DNA of 64,000 bases from NCBI RefSeq assembly GCF_032401055.1, contig NZ_CP135529.1, positions 3,160,501 through 3,224,500 of the forward strand. The letters are read 5' to 3'. Source of the DNA: Tardiphaga sp. 709 (GTDB lineage: Bacteria > Pseudomonadota > Alphaproteobacteria > Rhizobiales > Xanthobacteraceae). The position numbers and the translations under genes were made by a program. This document shows positions 17,603 to 25,649 of the stretch, one piece after another (position 1 is the first letter of the stretch; each line of letters begins with the position of its first letter). The notes beneath the pieces were generated by a model that was not told where the DNA came from, did not search any database, and worked only from the letters and a program-made list of their open reading frames with translations.

Positions 17603-18757
17603 TCAGAGATCCTTCATCACGATCTTGCCGCCCGAAATCTCGACCAGATAGACGTTCGGGAAGCTCTGGCCGCTCTCCGAACCCGCCGGGCCCGACTTCT
17701 TGAAGACGATGTCGCCGTTCAGGCCCTTAACGTCGATCTTCCAGAGCGCGTCCTTGATCGCCGCGGGCTCGGCTTTGCCGGCCTTCTCGATGGCTGCCGC
17801 GATGGTGCGGATGCCGTCATAGCCACGGAAGCTCTCGGTGCAGCCGGCGAAATCGAAGCCGCGCTTCTTCCACTCATTAATGAAGTAGGTCGTGGCTTCC
17901 GGGTTCGGCGTCTTTTCCGGCATCCACGGCAGGAACGTCGTCAGATGCATGGTGTCGTTCGCGGCGGCACCGGCCTGCGCGATGATCTGGTCGGGGTTCT
18001 GCGAACCACCCGTGGTGATGATGCGCTTCTTCAGGCCGAGTGCTGCGGCCTGCTTGAAGATCAGCGTGAGCTGGTCGACCGCGGCGGTGATGATCACGGT
18101 CTCGGAGTCCGTTGCCTTGATCTTGGCGAGCTGCGCGCTCATGTCCTGCGCTGACTGATCCATGGTCTCGACCAGACCGATGGTGATGCCCTTCTCCTTC
18201 ATCATCTTGCTAAAGTCCTCGGCGGTGCCGCGGCCCCAGTCATTGTTGATCACGAGGAAGTCGACTTTCTTCAGCGCCAGCTTGTCGACGATGTTCTTGA
18301 ACGCAGCCGCCTCGACAAAGGACGGCGGCGAGATACGGAATACGTAAGGATTGCCCGAGGTGGTGATCTTGCTGGCCGACGAGGTCTCGACCACCATCGC
18401 GGTTTCGTATTCGACCAGCTTCGGCATCACAGCGAGGGTAAGGCTCGAACCCCAGGCGCCGAGCATCACCGGGGTCTTGTCGCGGGTGATCAGCTTCTCG
18501 GCGACGGCTGCGGCTTCGGTCGGGTTGCTCTTGTTGTCCTCTATGACGAGCTCGATCTTCTTGCCGAGCAGGCCACCCTTGGCATTGATTTCATCGGCGG
18601 CAATCTTGGCGCCGTTGACGACATAGGTGCCCGATGCGGCGAAGGCGCCGGTCAGCGGCTCATTGACGCCGATCTTAATGGTTTGCGCAGTGGCGGCGCT
18701 GCTCAGGAAAGCAATGGCCAGGGCGGTCGCCGAGGCGGCTTTGATGGTCCGTATCAT
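17603..18757 (-). CDS. Branched-chain-type ABC transporter substrate-binding protein
   Basis: Periplasmic binding protein (Peripla_BP_6, LivK-like), 384 aa from ATG at 18757 with GGAGGACC upstream. Signal peptide MIRTIKAASATALAIAFLSS ending ATA-Q. The mature part starts IKIGVNEPLTGAFAASGTYV, as in HAAT receptors. It is the receptor for the LivHMGF proteins encoded just downstream. Its genes stand between a molybdenum hydroxylase and a Rieske ferredoxin, so the ligand is probably the compound those enzymes attack rather than leucine. Confidence 0.93.
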   Translation of the reverse strand: MIRTIKAASATALAIAFLSSAATAQTIKIGVNEPLTGAFAASGTYVVNGAKIAADEINAKGGLLGKKIELVIEDNKSNPTEAAAVAEKLITRDKTPVMLGAWGSSLTLAVMPKLVEYETAMVVETSSASKITTSGNPYVFRISPPSFVEAAAFKNIVDKLALKKVDFLVINNDWGRGTAEDFSKMMKEKGITIGLVETMDQSAQDMSAQLAKIKATDSETVIITAAVDQLTLIFKQAAALGLKKRIITTGGSQNPDQIIAQAGAAANDTMHLTTFLPWMPEKTPNPEATTYFINEWKKRGFDFAGCTESFRGYDGIRTIAAAIEKAGKAEPAAIKDALWKIDVKGLNGDIVFKKSGPAGSESGQSFPNVYLVEISGGKIVMKDL

Positions 18758-18835
18758 GTGGTCCTCCAGTGTTACGCTGATGAAACTTGCGCAGTCCAAA
18801 CCCCGCCGCTCGCATGTCCGCGCGAACGTCGATCT

Positions 18836-20038
18836 TCACGCCGATCCTCCGCGCCCGGTGAGGCGGCGAACGACATACGTCGCGCGCTCACGCAGGAGAC
18901 CAAGGATCAGCGAAACACCATTCAAATCGGCTGCCGCTGACGGCGCCGATGTCACATCGCCTGACAGGCGGCGATCGAGATTGCCGGCGAATTCCGCGAC
19001 CAGCCGGCCCGCGAGATCGCGCACCAACCCGCTGCGACCAACCTGCGCCAGCATGCCGGTAAGGCTGTAGCCGATGGACAGCTCGACACGCGTTGCCGCG
19101 CCGTTCTCATGCGGCACCAGCCGATAACGGATTTCACCCTGTGTCGTGGAGCGGCTGCGCTGGTCGTTGCCGACGCCAAGAATGCGACCGGAGAGATTGG
19201 CCTCGTCGCGCTCGACGCGGGCGGCACCGTTGAAATTGGCGGAGATTGGCCCGATCTTGACGCGGATCGCGCCTTCGACCCGCTCGGGTCTGGGCGTGCC
19301 GACCAGCGTGGCGCCCGGCAGGCACAAGGCGACGGCCGCGATGTCATCGAACAGTGCGAACACTTTCGCGGGTGGATGCGCGACGGTGAACTGTTGCTCC
19401 AGCGTGGTCGATGGCGTGAAGTCTGGAATGTCCAGCGGTGCCACGGCGGCAGCCGGTTCGGATACAGCAGGCCGCGCGGACATCAGCTTCTGGGAGCTGA
19501 CACAGGCTTTGTGCCCGGACCCAGCTGGCCCTAGCACCTTGCGGCCAGCATCCGGCTCCGGCGCGATATCGCGCGCGCGGCGTTCTGATATCACCGATTG
19601 CACGGCGCGGACGATGCCGACATATCCAGTGCAACGGCAGAGATTGCCTGACATGCCGATACGGATCTGCTTCTCATCGGCATCCGGCAGGCGCTTCACC
19701 AGATCGCGTGCCGAGACCAGCATGCCCGGCGTGCAGTAGCCGCACTGCAGCGCGTGTTCGCGGGTGAAGGCGGCGCGCAACTCGCCAGTGATCTCGTCGT
19801 CGTCGAGGCCTTCGATCGTGGTGACATCAGCGCCATCGCAGGCCACCGCATAAGTGATGCAGGAGCGCGTCGGCACGCCATCGACCAGGATGGTGCAGGC
19901 GCCGCACACGCCATGTTCACAGCCGAGATGTGTACCGGTGAGATCCAGCGTATCGCGCATCATGTCGGCAAGGCTGGTGCGCGGCTCGACGTCCCTCTTC
20001 ACGGCGCGGGTGTTGACGGTGAGTTCGACCGAGTTCAT
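18836..20038 (-). CDS. Molybdenum hydroxylase 2Fe-2S subunit (CoxS-like) fused to a CoxG/SRPBCC domain
   Basis: 400 aa from ATG at 20038 (MNSVELTVNTRAVKRD). Residues about 1-160 are a CoxS-type subunit with both 2Fe-2S sites: C-x4-C-x2-C in GCEHGVCGACT plus a later Cys, and QCGYCTPG with LCRCTGY. After a Pro/Ala-rich linker, residues about 190-345 match CoxG (VAHPPAKVFALFDDIAAVALCLPGA), and the end (SLILGLLRERATYVVRRLTGR) resembles CoxG's membrane-binding tail. In CO dehydrogenase clusters CoxG is a separate gene linking the enzyme to the membrane and quinone. The fusion suggests this hydroxylase docks at the membrane. Overlaps the FAD-subunit gene by 4 bp. Confidence 0.88.
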   Translation of the reverse strand: MNSVELTVNTRAVKRDVEPRTSLADMMRDTLDLTGTHLGCEHGVCGACTILVDGVPTRSCITYAVACDGADVTTIEGLDDDEITGELRAAFTREHALQCGYCTPGMLVSARDLVKRLPDADEKQIRIGMSGNLCRCTGYVGIVRAVQSVISERRARDIAPEPDAGRKVLGPAGSGHKACVSSQKLMSARPAVSEPAAAVAPLDIPDFTPSTTLEQQFTVAHPPAKVFALFDDIAAVALCLPGATLVGTPRPERVEGAIRVKIGPISANFNGAARVERDEANLSGRILGVGNDQRSRSTTQGEIRYRLVPHENGAATRVELSIGYSLTGMLAQVGRSGLVRDLAGRLVAEFAGNLDRRLSGDVTSAPSAAADLNGVSLILGLLRERATYVVRRLTGRGGSA

Positions 20039-20868
20039 GCCGCGGCCTCCGCAACAGCGCGGCGCAGAATGGTGACATGGATGTGCCGGTCCGCGGCATC
20101 GCTCATGCCGGCCTTCGACAGCAGGGCGTCGGCGACGCGCGCATCGAAGCACGTCTTGAAATCGCTGGTGATACGCCCACCGAACATCTCGTTGGTATTC
20201 TCAACGATGATGGGAGCGGCCTCGACCGCGCCGATGACGACACGCGCGCTGCCTGCCTCGGGATCGATCAGCACAGCACCAATGGCATGGGCGAATTCAC
20301 CTGTCTTGCGGCAACTCTTCACATAACCCCAGCGCGCGGAGCGAGACATCGCCGGCACGCGCACGGCTTCCAGCATCTCGCCGGGTTGCAGCACGCTTTC
20401 CAGCGCACCCAGCACGAAATCCTTCATCGCAACACGCCGCGCTCCGCTTGCACTACGCAGCGACAGCGTCGCGCCAAGTGCGGCGAAAGTGGATACCCAG
20501 TCGGCGGAGGGATCGGCATGGCTGAGCGATCCGCCGACGGTGCCGCGGTTACGCACCGCGCGATAGGCGATGGCACCAGCCACGCGCTGCATCGCGCCGC
20601 GCGTCACGTCGGGAATGCGGCCGTCCTCGATATCGGCATGGGTCACGCAGGCGCCGATCACCAGCTCACCGCCGGTGACTTCCACATGCTTCAATTCGGC
20701 AAGCCCGGTGATGTCGACGATGGTGTCAGGCGCGACCAGACGCAGGTTCAGCATCGGTCCGAGCGACTGGCCTCCGGCCATGATCTTGATCACGCCATCG
20801 CCAGCCATTGCGGCTAAGGCCGAGGCCACGTCGCGCGGACGCTCATAGGCGAAAGGTGCCGGCTTCAT
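20035..20868 (-). CDS. Molybdenum hydroxylase FAD subunit (CoxM-like)
   Basis: 277 aa from ATG at 20868 (MKPAPFAYERPRDVASALAAM). The FAD-binding motifs AGGQSLGPMLNLRL (about 32-45) and the TVGGSLSHADPSADW region (about 110-124) are those of CoxM/xanthine-dehydrogenase medium subunits. It carries electrons from the 2Fe-2S clusters to an acceptor. It overlaps both neighbours by 4 bp, so the three subunits are produced together. Confidence 0.93.
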   Translation of the reverse strand: MKPAPFAYERPRDVASALAAMAGDGVIKIMAGGQSLGPMLNLRLVAPDTIVDITGLAELKHVEVTGGELVIGACVTHADIEDGRIPDVTRGAMQRVAGAIAYRAVRNRGTVGGSLSHADPSADWVSTFAALGATLSLRSASGARRVAMKDFVLGALESVLQPGEMLEAVRVPAMSRSARWGYVKSCRKTGEFAHAIGAVLIDPEAGSARVVIGAVEAAPIIVENTNEMFGGRITSDFKTCFDARVADALLSKAGMSDAADRHIHVTILRRAVAEAAA

Positions 20869-23246
20869 GCGGCGGTCCTCTTCGCATCGCGCGCGGCGAG
20901 AATGCCTTCGAGCACGCGGCGCGGCGTGATCGGCGACTGCAGCATCTCGACACCGAGACCGCGCAACGCATCGTTCACGGCATTGCCGATGGCCGCCGGC
21001 GGGGCGATGGCCCCGCCTTCGCCGATGCCCTTGACCCCGAACTTGGTGTAAGGCGACGGCGTTTCCATGTGATCGAGCCACGGCATCGGCACTTCGGTCG
21101 GCCCGGGCAGCAGATAATCGGCCAATGTCGTATTGAGCGGCTGACCGGCGCGATCGAATGGCATTTCCTCATAGAGCGCCGTGCCGATGCCCTGCGCGAG
21201 GCCGCCATAGATCTGGCCATCGACGATCATCGGATTGACCAGCACGCCGCCGTCTTCGACGATGACGTAATCGAGAATTTCCACATCACCCAAATCAGGA
21301 TCGACGGCGACGGTGACCGCATGCGCGGCGTAGCTGAACGTACCGCTGTCACGCTGCGGCTTGTAACCGGAGGTCGCTTCAAGCCCGCCGGGATCGACAT
21401 CGCCCGGCAGATCCTGCGGGCGGCGATACCAGGTGTGCGCTATTTCCTTCAGCGTCACGCTGCCGTTCGGCCCGCGAATTTCGCCATCGACCAGGACGAC
21501 ATTGGCTTCATCGACCTGCAGCAGCTTGGCGCCGATCTTCTTGGCGCGCTCGCCGAGTTCGTGACACGCCGTCGCTACAGCACCGCCGGCCATCACCATA
21601 CAGCGCGAGCCCCAGGTGCCGGTCGAATAAGGCGTCATCGCCGTATCGCCATGGACGACACGGATCTTGGCGACATCGACGCCCAGCATTTCGAAGGCGA
21701 CCTGCGACAGCGTCGTCTCGAGGCCCTGACCGTGCGAATGCACGCCGACCTTGAGTTCGAGTCCGCCATCCGGCGTCAGTCGCGCGGTGGCCTGTTCATG
21801 GCCGGGCACCATGGGAATGCCCCAGCCGGAATAGACCGAGGTGCCATGCGCCGCCTGTTCGCAATAGATCGAGAGACCGACACCGATCAGCCGTCCGTCG
21901 GCTTCACCCTTGCGCTGACGCGCACGGATGCCATCGATATCGATCTGCGCCACCGCACGGCGCAACGCCTCGGGATAGTCGCCACTGTCGAAATGCTTCT
22001 TGGTGATGTTGTCGAACGGCATCTGCTCCGGCCGCACCAGATTGCGCAGCCGGACGTCGCCCGGCTCAAGTCCTGCTTCCGCCGCGACAAGATCGAGCAT
22101 CAGCTCCAGCGCGAAACACACGCCGGTGCGGGCGACGCCACGATAGGGCAGGATCGGACATTTGTTGGTGGCCACCGAATAGGTGCGGCAGCGATAGGCC
22201 GGCATCTGATAGGGGCCAGGCAGGATGCTGACCACCTGCGCCGCTTCGAGGCAGGCCGAGAACGGATAGGACGAATAGGCCCCGGAATCGACCGTGGCTT
22301 CACAATCGATTCCGCGCAGCGTGCCGTCGCGATCGGCATAGACGGTGATCTTGTAGTGATGCTCGCGGCAGTTCGAACTCGCCACGAGATGCTCGCGACG
22401 ATCCTCGATCCAGCGCACCGGGAAGCCGCGCTTCATGGTGAGCCATGACAGGCAGACTTCCTCCGGCAGCAAGATGCCCTTGTGGCCAAAACCGCCGCCG
22501 ACATCCGGCGAGACGATTCTGATCTGTCCTTGATCCATCTCAAGGCAGTCAGACAGACCGTTGCGCACAATGTGCGGCATCTGACTGCCCGTATAGAGCG
22601 TGAGCTGATCGAGACGATGATCGAACGTGGCGACGACACCCCGACCTTCGAGCGGCGACATGCATTGCCGCGCGGTCGAGATTTCGCGCGTCACCTTGAT
22701 CGGCGCGTCGAGAGCCTGGGCAATATCGAGTTCGAAGAAGCTTTCGAGAAAGACGTTGTCGCCCCAGTGTTCATGCACCAGCGGCGAGCCGGGCTCGCGC
22801 GCCTTCAACATGTCGTAGACGGCGGGCAGTTCTTCGAGATCGAGCGTGACGGAGGCTGCGATATCCTCGGCCTCGGCGCGCGTCGGCGCGACGCACATGG
22901 CGACGAGTTCGCCGACCTGACGAATTTTATCGGTCGCCAGAATGGGCTGGTCCGAAGGTTTGAAACCGGCCAGCCCCGTAATCGCGCGGATCGGCTTGAT
23001 GCCGACAAGATCGGCGGACGTGAACACCACGTCGCGATAGCGTTCCGGAATGTGGATCGCCCGGATTCGGGCATGCGCCAGCGGACTGCGGACAAAAGCC
23101 ACGTCCTGCAGTCCCGCCAGCCTGATATCGCCGACGAATTGTCCGCGCCCGCGCATGAGGCGATCGTCCTCCTTGCGCGGTACGCGCGCGCCGACGCCCT
23201 GCTTTGAGGCAGGGGCGGCGGGCGAGAAATCTCGCTCATTGCGCAT
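20865..23246 (-). CDS. Molybdenum hydroxylase large (Mo-cofactor) subunit, CoxL/XdhB family, not a true CO dehydrogenase
   Basis: 793 aa from ATG at 23246 (MRNERDFSPAAPASK), chosen because GGGAG lies 7 bp upstream; a TTG at 23294 would add 16 residues. The molybdopterin motifs GGGFGHKG and the catalytic Glu in GIGEGGAIAPP are present. The active-site loop reads LPYRGVARTG, not the AYRCSFR loop of CO dehydrogenase, so CO is not the substrate. Such enzymes hydroxylate N-heterocycles, purines or aldehydes, or aromatic thioesters, with oxygen from water. Starts 51 bp after the amidohydrolase stop and is clearly in its operon. Confidence 0.93.
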   Translation of the reverse strand: MRNERDFSPAAPASKQGVGARVPRKEDDRLMRGRGQFVGDIRLAGLQDVAFVRSPLAHARIRAIHIPERYRDVVFTSADLVGIKPIRAITGLAGFKPSDQPILATDKIRQVGELVAMCVAPTRAEAEDIAASVTLDLEELPAVYDMLKAREPGSPLVHEHWGDNVFLESFFELDIAQALDAPIKVTREISTARQCMSPLEGRGVVATFDHRLDQLTLYTGSQMPHIVRNGLSDCLEMDQGQIRIVSPDVGGGFGHKGILLPEEVCLSWLTMKRGFPVRWIEDRREHLVASSNCREHHYKITVYADRDGTLRGIDCEATVDSGAYSSYPFSACLEAAQVVSILPGPYQMPAYRCRTYSVATNKCPILPYRGVARTGVCFALELMLDLVAAEAGLEPGDVRLRNLVRPEQMPFDNITKKHFDSGDYPEALRRAVAQIDIDGIRARQRKGEADGRLIGVGLSIYCEQAAHGTSVYSGWGIPMVPGHEQATARLTPDGGLELKVGVHSHGQGLETTLSQVAFEMLGVDVAKIRVVHGDTAMTPYSTGTWGSRCMVMAGGAVATACHELGERAKKIGAKLLQVDEANVVLVDGEIRGPNGSVTLKEIAHTWYRRPQDLPGDVDPGGLEATSGYKPQRDSGTFSYAAHAVTVAVDPDLGDVEILDYVIVEDGGVLVNPMIVDGQIYGGLAQGIGTALYEEMPFDRAGQPLNTTLADYLLPGPTEVPMPWLDHMETPSPYTKFGVKGIGEGGAIAPPAAIGNAVNDALRGLGVEMLQSPITPRRVLEGILAARDAKRTAA

Positions 23247-23297
23247 CGACGAACTCCCGGCGTCTTCCGGATTGACTAGCGAGCTGGCTTGCAAAGC

Positions 23298-24575
23298 TCA
23301 GGCCGCAACGGCCTGAGGAAGGATCGGAGCGATCGGATCGAAGCGGGTGCCCGCGCGCAGGCAAAAGGCCGGCTGCAGCAGGCCGTTCGAAATCACCTCG
23401 GTATTCTCGTTGTCGCGCAGGATGTAACGACCGGGCTTTTCGACGAGCACCGAGACATCGGCATCCATGCCGACCTTGAGCGAGCCGATCTTGTCGGACA
23501 GGCCGATCATCTTGGCCGGGTTCGACGTTACCATCGGCACCACTTGTTCTAGCGTGAGGCCGAGCGAAATCATCGAACTCATCGCCTGCACCAGGCTGAA
23601 CTTGGCCTGGCCCTTGAACGGATGGTTCTCGTCATCCTCGTGCTCATCCGGCGTGCCGGCAGGCGCAGGCACCTCCGTGTTGTAACCATGGATGTCGGCG
23701 CCGAGAGTATTCGGCACGATGCCGGCAGCAATCGCCTTCTTGGCGAGGCGATAGGAGAAGTGGCTGCCATGTCCCACATCGATCTTCAGGCCACGATCGA
23801 TCGCCGCCTGGATCACCGGATGCACCTCGCCTTCGCGATTGACGAAGCCGCCGGGATGCCGCGTGAACGGGTGCGCGAGCACATCGCCTTCCTTGAGCAG
23901 CGGGATCACACGCTCCAGAATCGTATCGACGTCCTCGCCATTATTGCCTGACTCCGGCAGACCCCAGAGCTGGCCGAAATGCACGTAAACCGGCAGTTCA
24001 GCGCGCTTGCCGATTTCGGCCGCCATTTCCATCACGCGAATGCCCCACCGCGCGAAGCCGCCGATTTCCGCATGGGCCTTGATGCCGCGAACGAGATCGC
24101 GATTGGCGACGGCAGACTTCACGGTCGCATCGATATCGACACCATCGGGGCTGTAGAGGTTGGGATAGAAATGCCCTTCGAGACCGCCGACGAGATAGGC
24201 CGACAGAAACGCATAGACGCGCGATTTCGCGGGCTCGGCGATGAAGTGACGAAAGCCGGGCAGCGTCATGCAGGACGGGCCGCCCTGATCGATCAGCGTA
24301 GTGACGCCGGACTGCACGCCGACCATATCCGGCTGCATGCCGAAACGACCGCTGACATACTGATAGACGTGCGCATGGGTATCGATCATGCCCGGCAGCA
24401 CCAGCTTGCCGGTCACATCCACCACTTCCTTCGCGCTGGTCGGCAAAATATCGGACTGCACCGCGGCAATCTTGCCGTTGCGAATGGCGACATCCTTGAG
24501 GCCGTCGATGCCGGCTGCGGGATCGATAACGCGACCACCGCGCAACAGCAGGTCGAATGAGGCAGTAACAGACAT
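23298..24575 (-). CDS. Amidohydrolase/deacetylase of the dihydroorotase-like superfamily
   Basis: 425-aa cytoplasmic TIM-barrel metallohydrolase. Visible metal ligands: His67 and His69 (IDTHAHV), the carbamylated Lys166 (GIKAHAEIGG), His199 (VYVHFGQ), His269 (DVGHGSHF) and Asp294 (LGADIHGYN). The whole pattern resembles the group of Atu3266-like deacetylases, whose true substrates are mostly unknown. Likely reaction here: hydrolysis of an amide, ester or cyclic imide within the pathway. AAGGAG lies 8 bp before the ATG. It is the first gene of the ten-gene minus-strand operon that ends with the Rieske gene, facing a MarR gene across a palindromic operator. Confidence 0.88.
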   Translation of the reverse strand: MSVTASFDLLLRGGRVIDPAAGIDGLKDVAIRNGKIAAVQSDILPTSAKEVVDVTGKLVLPGMIDTHAHVYQYVSGRFGMQPDMVGVQSGVTTLIDQGGPSCMTLPGFRHFIAEPAKSRVYAFLSAYLVGGLEGHFYPNLYSPDGVDIDATVKSAVANRDLVRGIKAHAEIGGFARWGIRVMEMAAEIGKRAELPVYVHFGQLWGLPESGNNGEDVDTILERVIPLLKEGDVLAHPFTRHPGGFVNREGEVHPVIQAAIDRGLKIDVGHGSHFSYRLAKKAIAAGIVPNTLGADIHGYNTEVPAPAGTPDEHEDDENHPFKGQAKFSLVQAMSSMISLGLTLEQVVPMVTSNPAKMIGLSDKIGSLKVGMDADVSVLVEKPGRYILRDNENTEVISNGLLQPAFCLRAGTRFDPIAPILPQAVAA

Positions 24576-24619
24576 GGCGATCTCCTTACGCTTTGGCGGG
24601 CCCTCTTTAGAGGTTCACC

Positions 24620-24645
24620 AAAATACGAAGCATACTTCGTATTTT
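24620..24645. promoter_or_regulatory. Palindromic operator between the amidohydrolase and MarR genes
   Basis: A perfect 11-bp inverted repeat, AAAATACGAAG (24620-24630) and CTTCGTATTTT (24635-24645), with a CATA spacer. It lies 44 bp upstream of the amidohydrolase ATG and 95 bp upstream of the MarR start, in an AT-rich stretch. Size and symmetry fit a MarR dimer site. I expect the adjacent MarR protein to bind here and to repress the operon until its inducer appears. Confidence 0.75.
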
Positions 24646-24740
24646 GCAAAAGCAAAGTCCGTGCCATAAACATTGCGATGCGGTAGTTTTTCAACGCGCT
24701 CGCACCATACGAGCCGTAGCCGACACAAGGAGAGACTGCG

Positions 24741-25235
24741 TTGCCCCAGGCCAAGCCGCGCCGTGACAAGCCCATCCACAAGCCCTGGCCGCTGGCCCAG
24801 CGACCGGGGTTTTTGATCAGACGGCTACACCAGATCCATGTTGCGCTGTTCCAGGAAGCCTGCAGTGCCTTCGAGATGACGCCACTCCAGTATAGCCTGC
24901 TGTCTGCATTGGCGGCGCGGGGAACGGCCGATCAAACCAGCTTAGCTGCTGATATTGCTCTGGATCGCACGACGACCACGGGCGCGCTGAAGCGACTCGA
25001 AGCACGCAGGCTGGTCGAGCGCCCGGTCAGCGACGACGACCGCCGCGCCCGCGTCTGCCGGCTCACACCGGCCGGTGCAGCCCTGCTCGACAAGATCGAG
25101 ACCGCCGCACGCGAGGCGCACCGCGCCACGCTCGGTAACCTCACCAAGACGGAACAGACTGCGTTTATTGCCATGATGCAGCGCATTGTCGCAGCGAACA
25201 GCAGCCGCGACGGAGCCGCTGATCTATCGGATTGA
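24741..25235 (+). CDS. MarR-family regulator of the catabolic operon
   Basis: 164-aa winged-helix protein. The start is a TTG at 24741, chosen because AAGGAGAG lies 6-13 bp upstream. Core features: QIHVALFQEACSAFEMTPLQYSLLSAL, the helix-turn-helix TSLAADIALDRTTTTGALKRLEA and the wing VSDDDRRARVCRLT. It is divergent from the amidohydrolase operon and placed beside the 24620-24645 palindrome, so it most likely controls the operon and perhaps the genes at 25.3-30.2 kb as well. The inducer is unknown. Confidence 0.9.
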   Translation: MPQAKPRRDKPIHKPWPLAQRPGFLIRRLHQIHVALFQEACSAFEMTPLQYSLLSALAARGTADQTSLAADIALDRTTTTGALKRLEARRLVERPVSDDDRRARVCRLTPAGAALLDKIETAAREAHRATLGNLTKTEQTAFIAMMQRIVAANSSRDGAADLSD

Positions 25236-25313
25236 AGGTCGCCAAGGCGCTTCTTCCCAGATTAGAGCGACTATAAATTAATCAGCCTGACCGCCGCGCA
25301 GGCAGACAATTAT

Positions 25314-25649
25314 TCAGGACCGCAGCATCAGCCGTTCATCAGGCGGTGCGATTTCGGTGACGAGATCGCGAATTAGCGCCTTTTTCGGCAGCGGCGCCAG
25401 CGTCGTCATTCCCTCTTTGAGCCGAACGGTGCAGGCGTAATCGACCTTGCCGTCGATCAGCATCATGCATTCCTTGCACGCATTGGCATTGATGCAGGAG
25501 AAGCGAAACGCCAGCGAGGGATCCATGCTGCGGCGCACCGCGCGCAGGCCGTCGAGGATGGACTGGCCGTGCTCGAAGGGAATATCGAACGTGTCCTGAT
25601 GCGGTACTTCGCCGAGAGCACCGCGCTGAATGCTGAGTGTCGCCTTCAT
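25314..25649 (-). CDS. Short 2Fe-2S protein resembling the N-terminal half of SdhB/FrdB
   Basis: 111 aa from ATG at 25649. It matches only the 2Fe-2S plant-ferredoxin-like domain of succinate dehydrogenase iron-sulfur subunits (ILDGLRAVRRSMDPSLAFRFSC...). The cluster motif is C-x5-C-x2-C-x11-C (SCINANACKECMM...ACTV) instead of the C-x4-C-x2-C of SdhB. The C-terminal half with two further Fe-S clusters is absent and the frame ends normally. It overlaps the flavoprotein gene by 4 bp, so the two proteins probably form one small dehydrogenase or reductase. The physiological electron partner is unknown. Confidence 0.85.
   Translation of the reverse strand: MKATLSIQRGALGEVPHQDTFDIPFEHGQSILDGLRAVRRSMDPSLAFRFSCINANACKECMMLIDGKVDYACTVRLKEGMTTLAPLPKKALIRDLVTEIAPPDERLMLRS

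Noticed and set aside
18836-23246. Aerobic CO dehydrogenase (coxSML)
   Set aside because: The active-site loop PYRGVARTG lacks the Cys of the CO dehydrogenase signature AYRCSFR, and the accessory genes coxD, E and F are absent.
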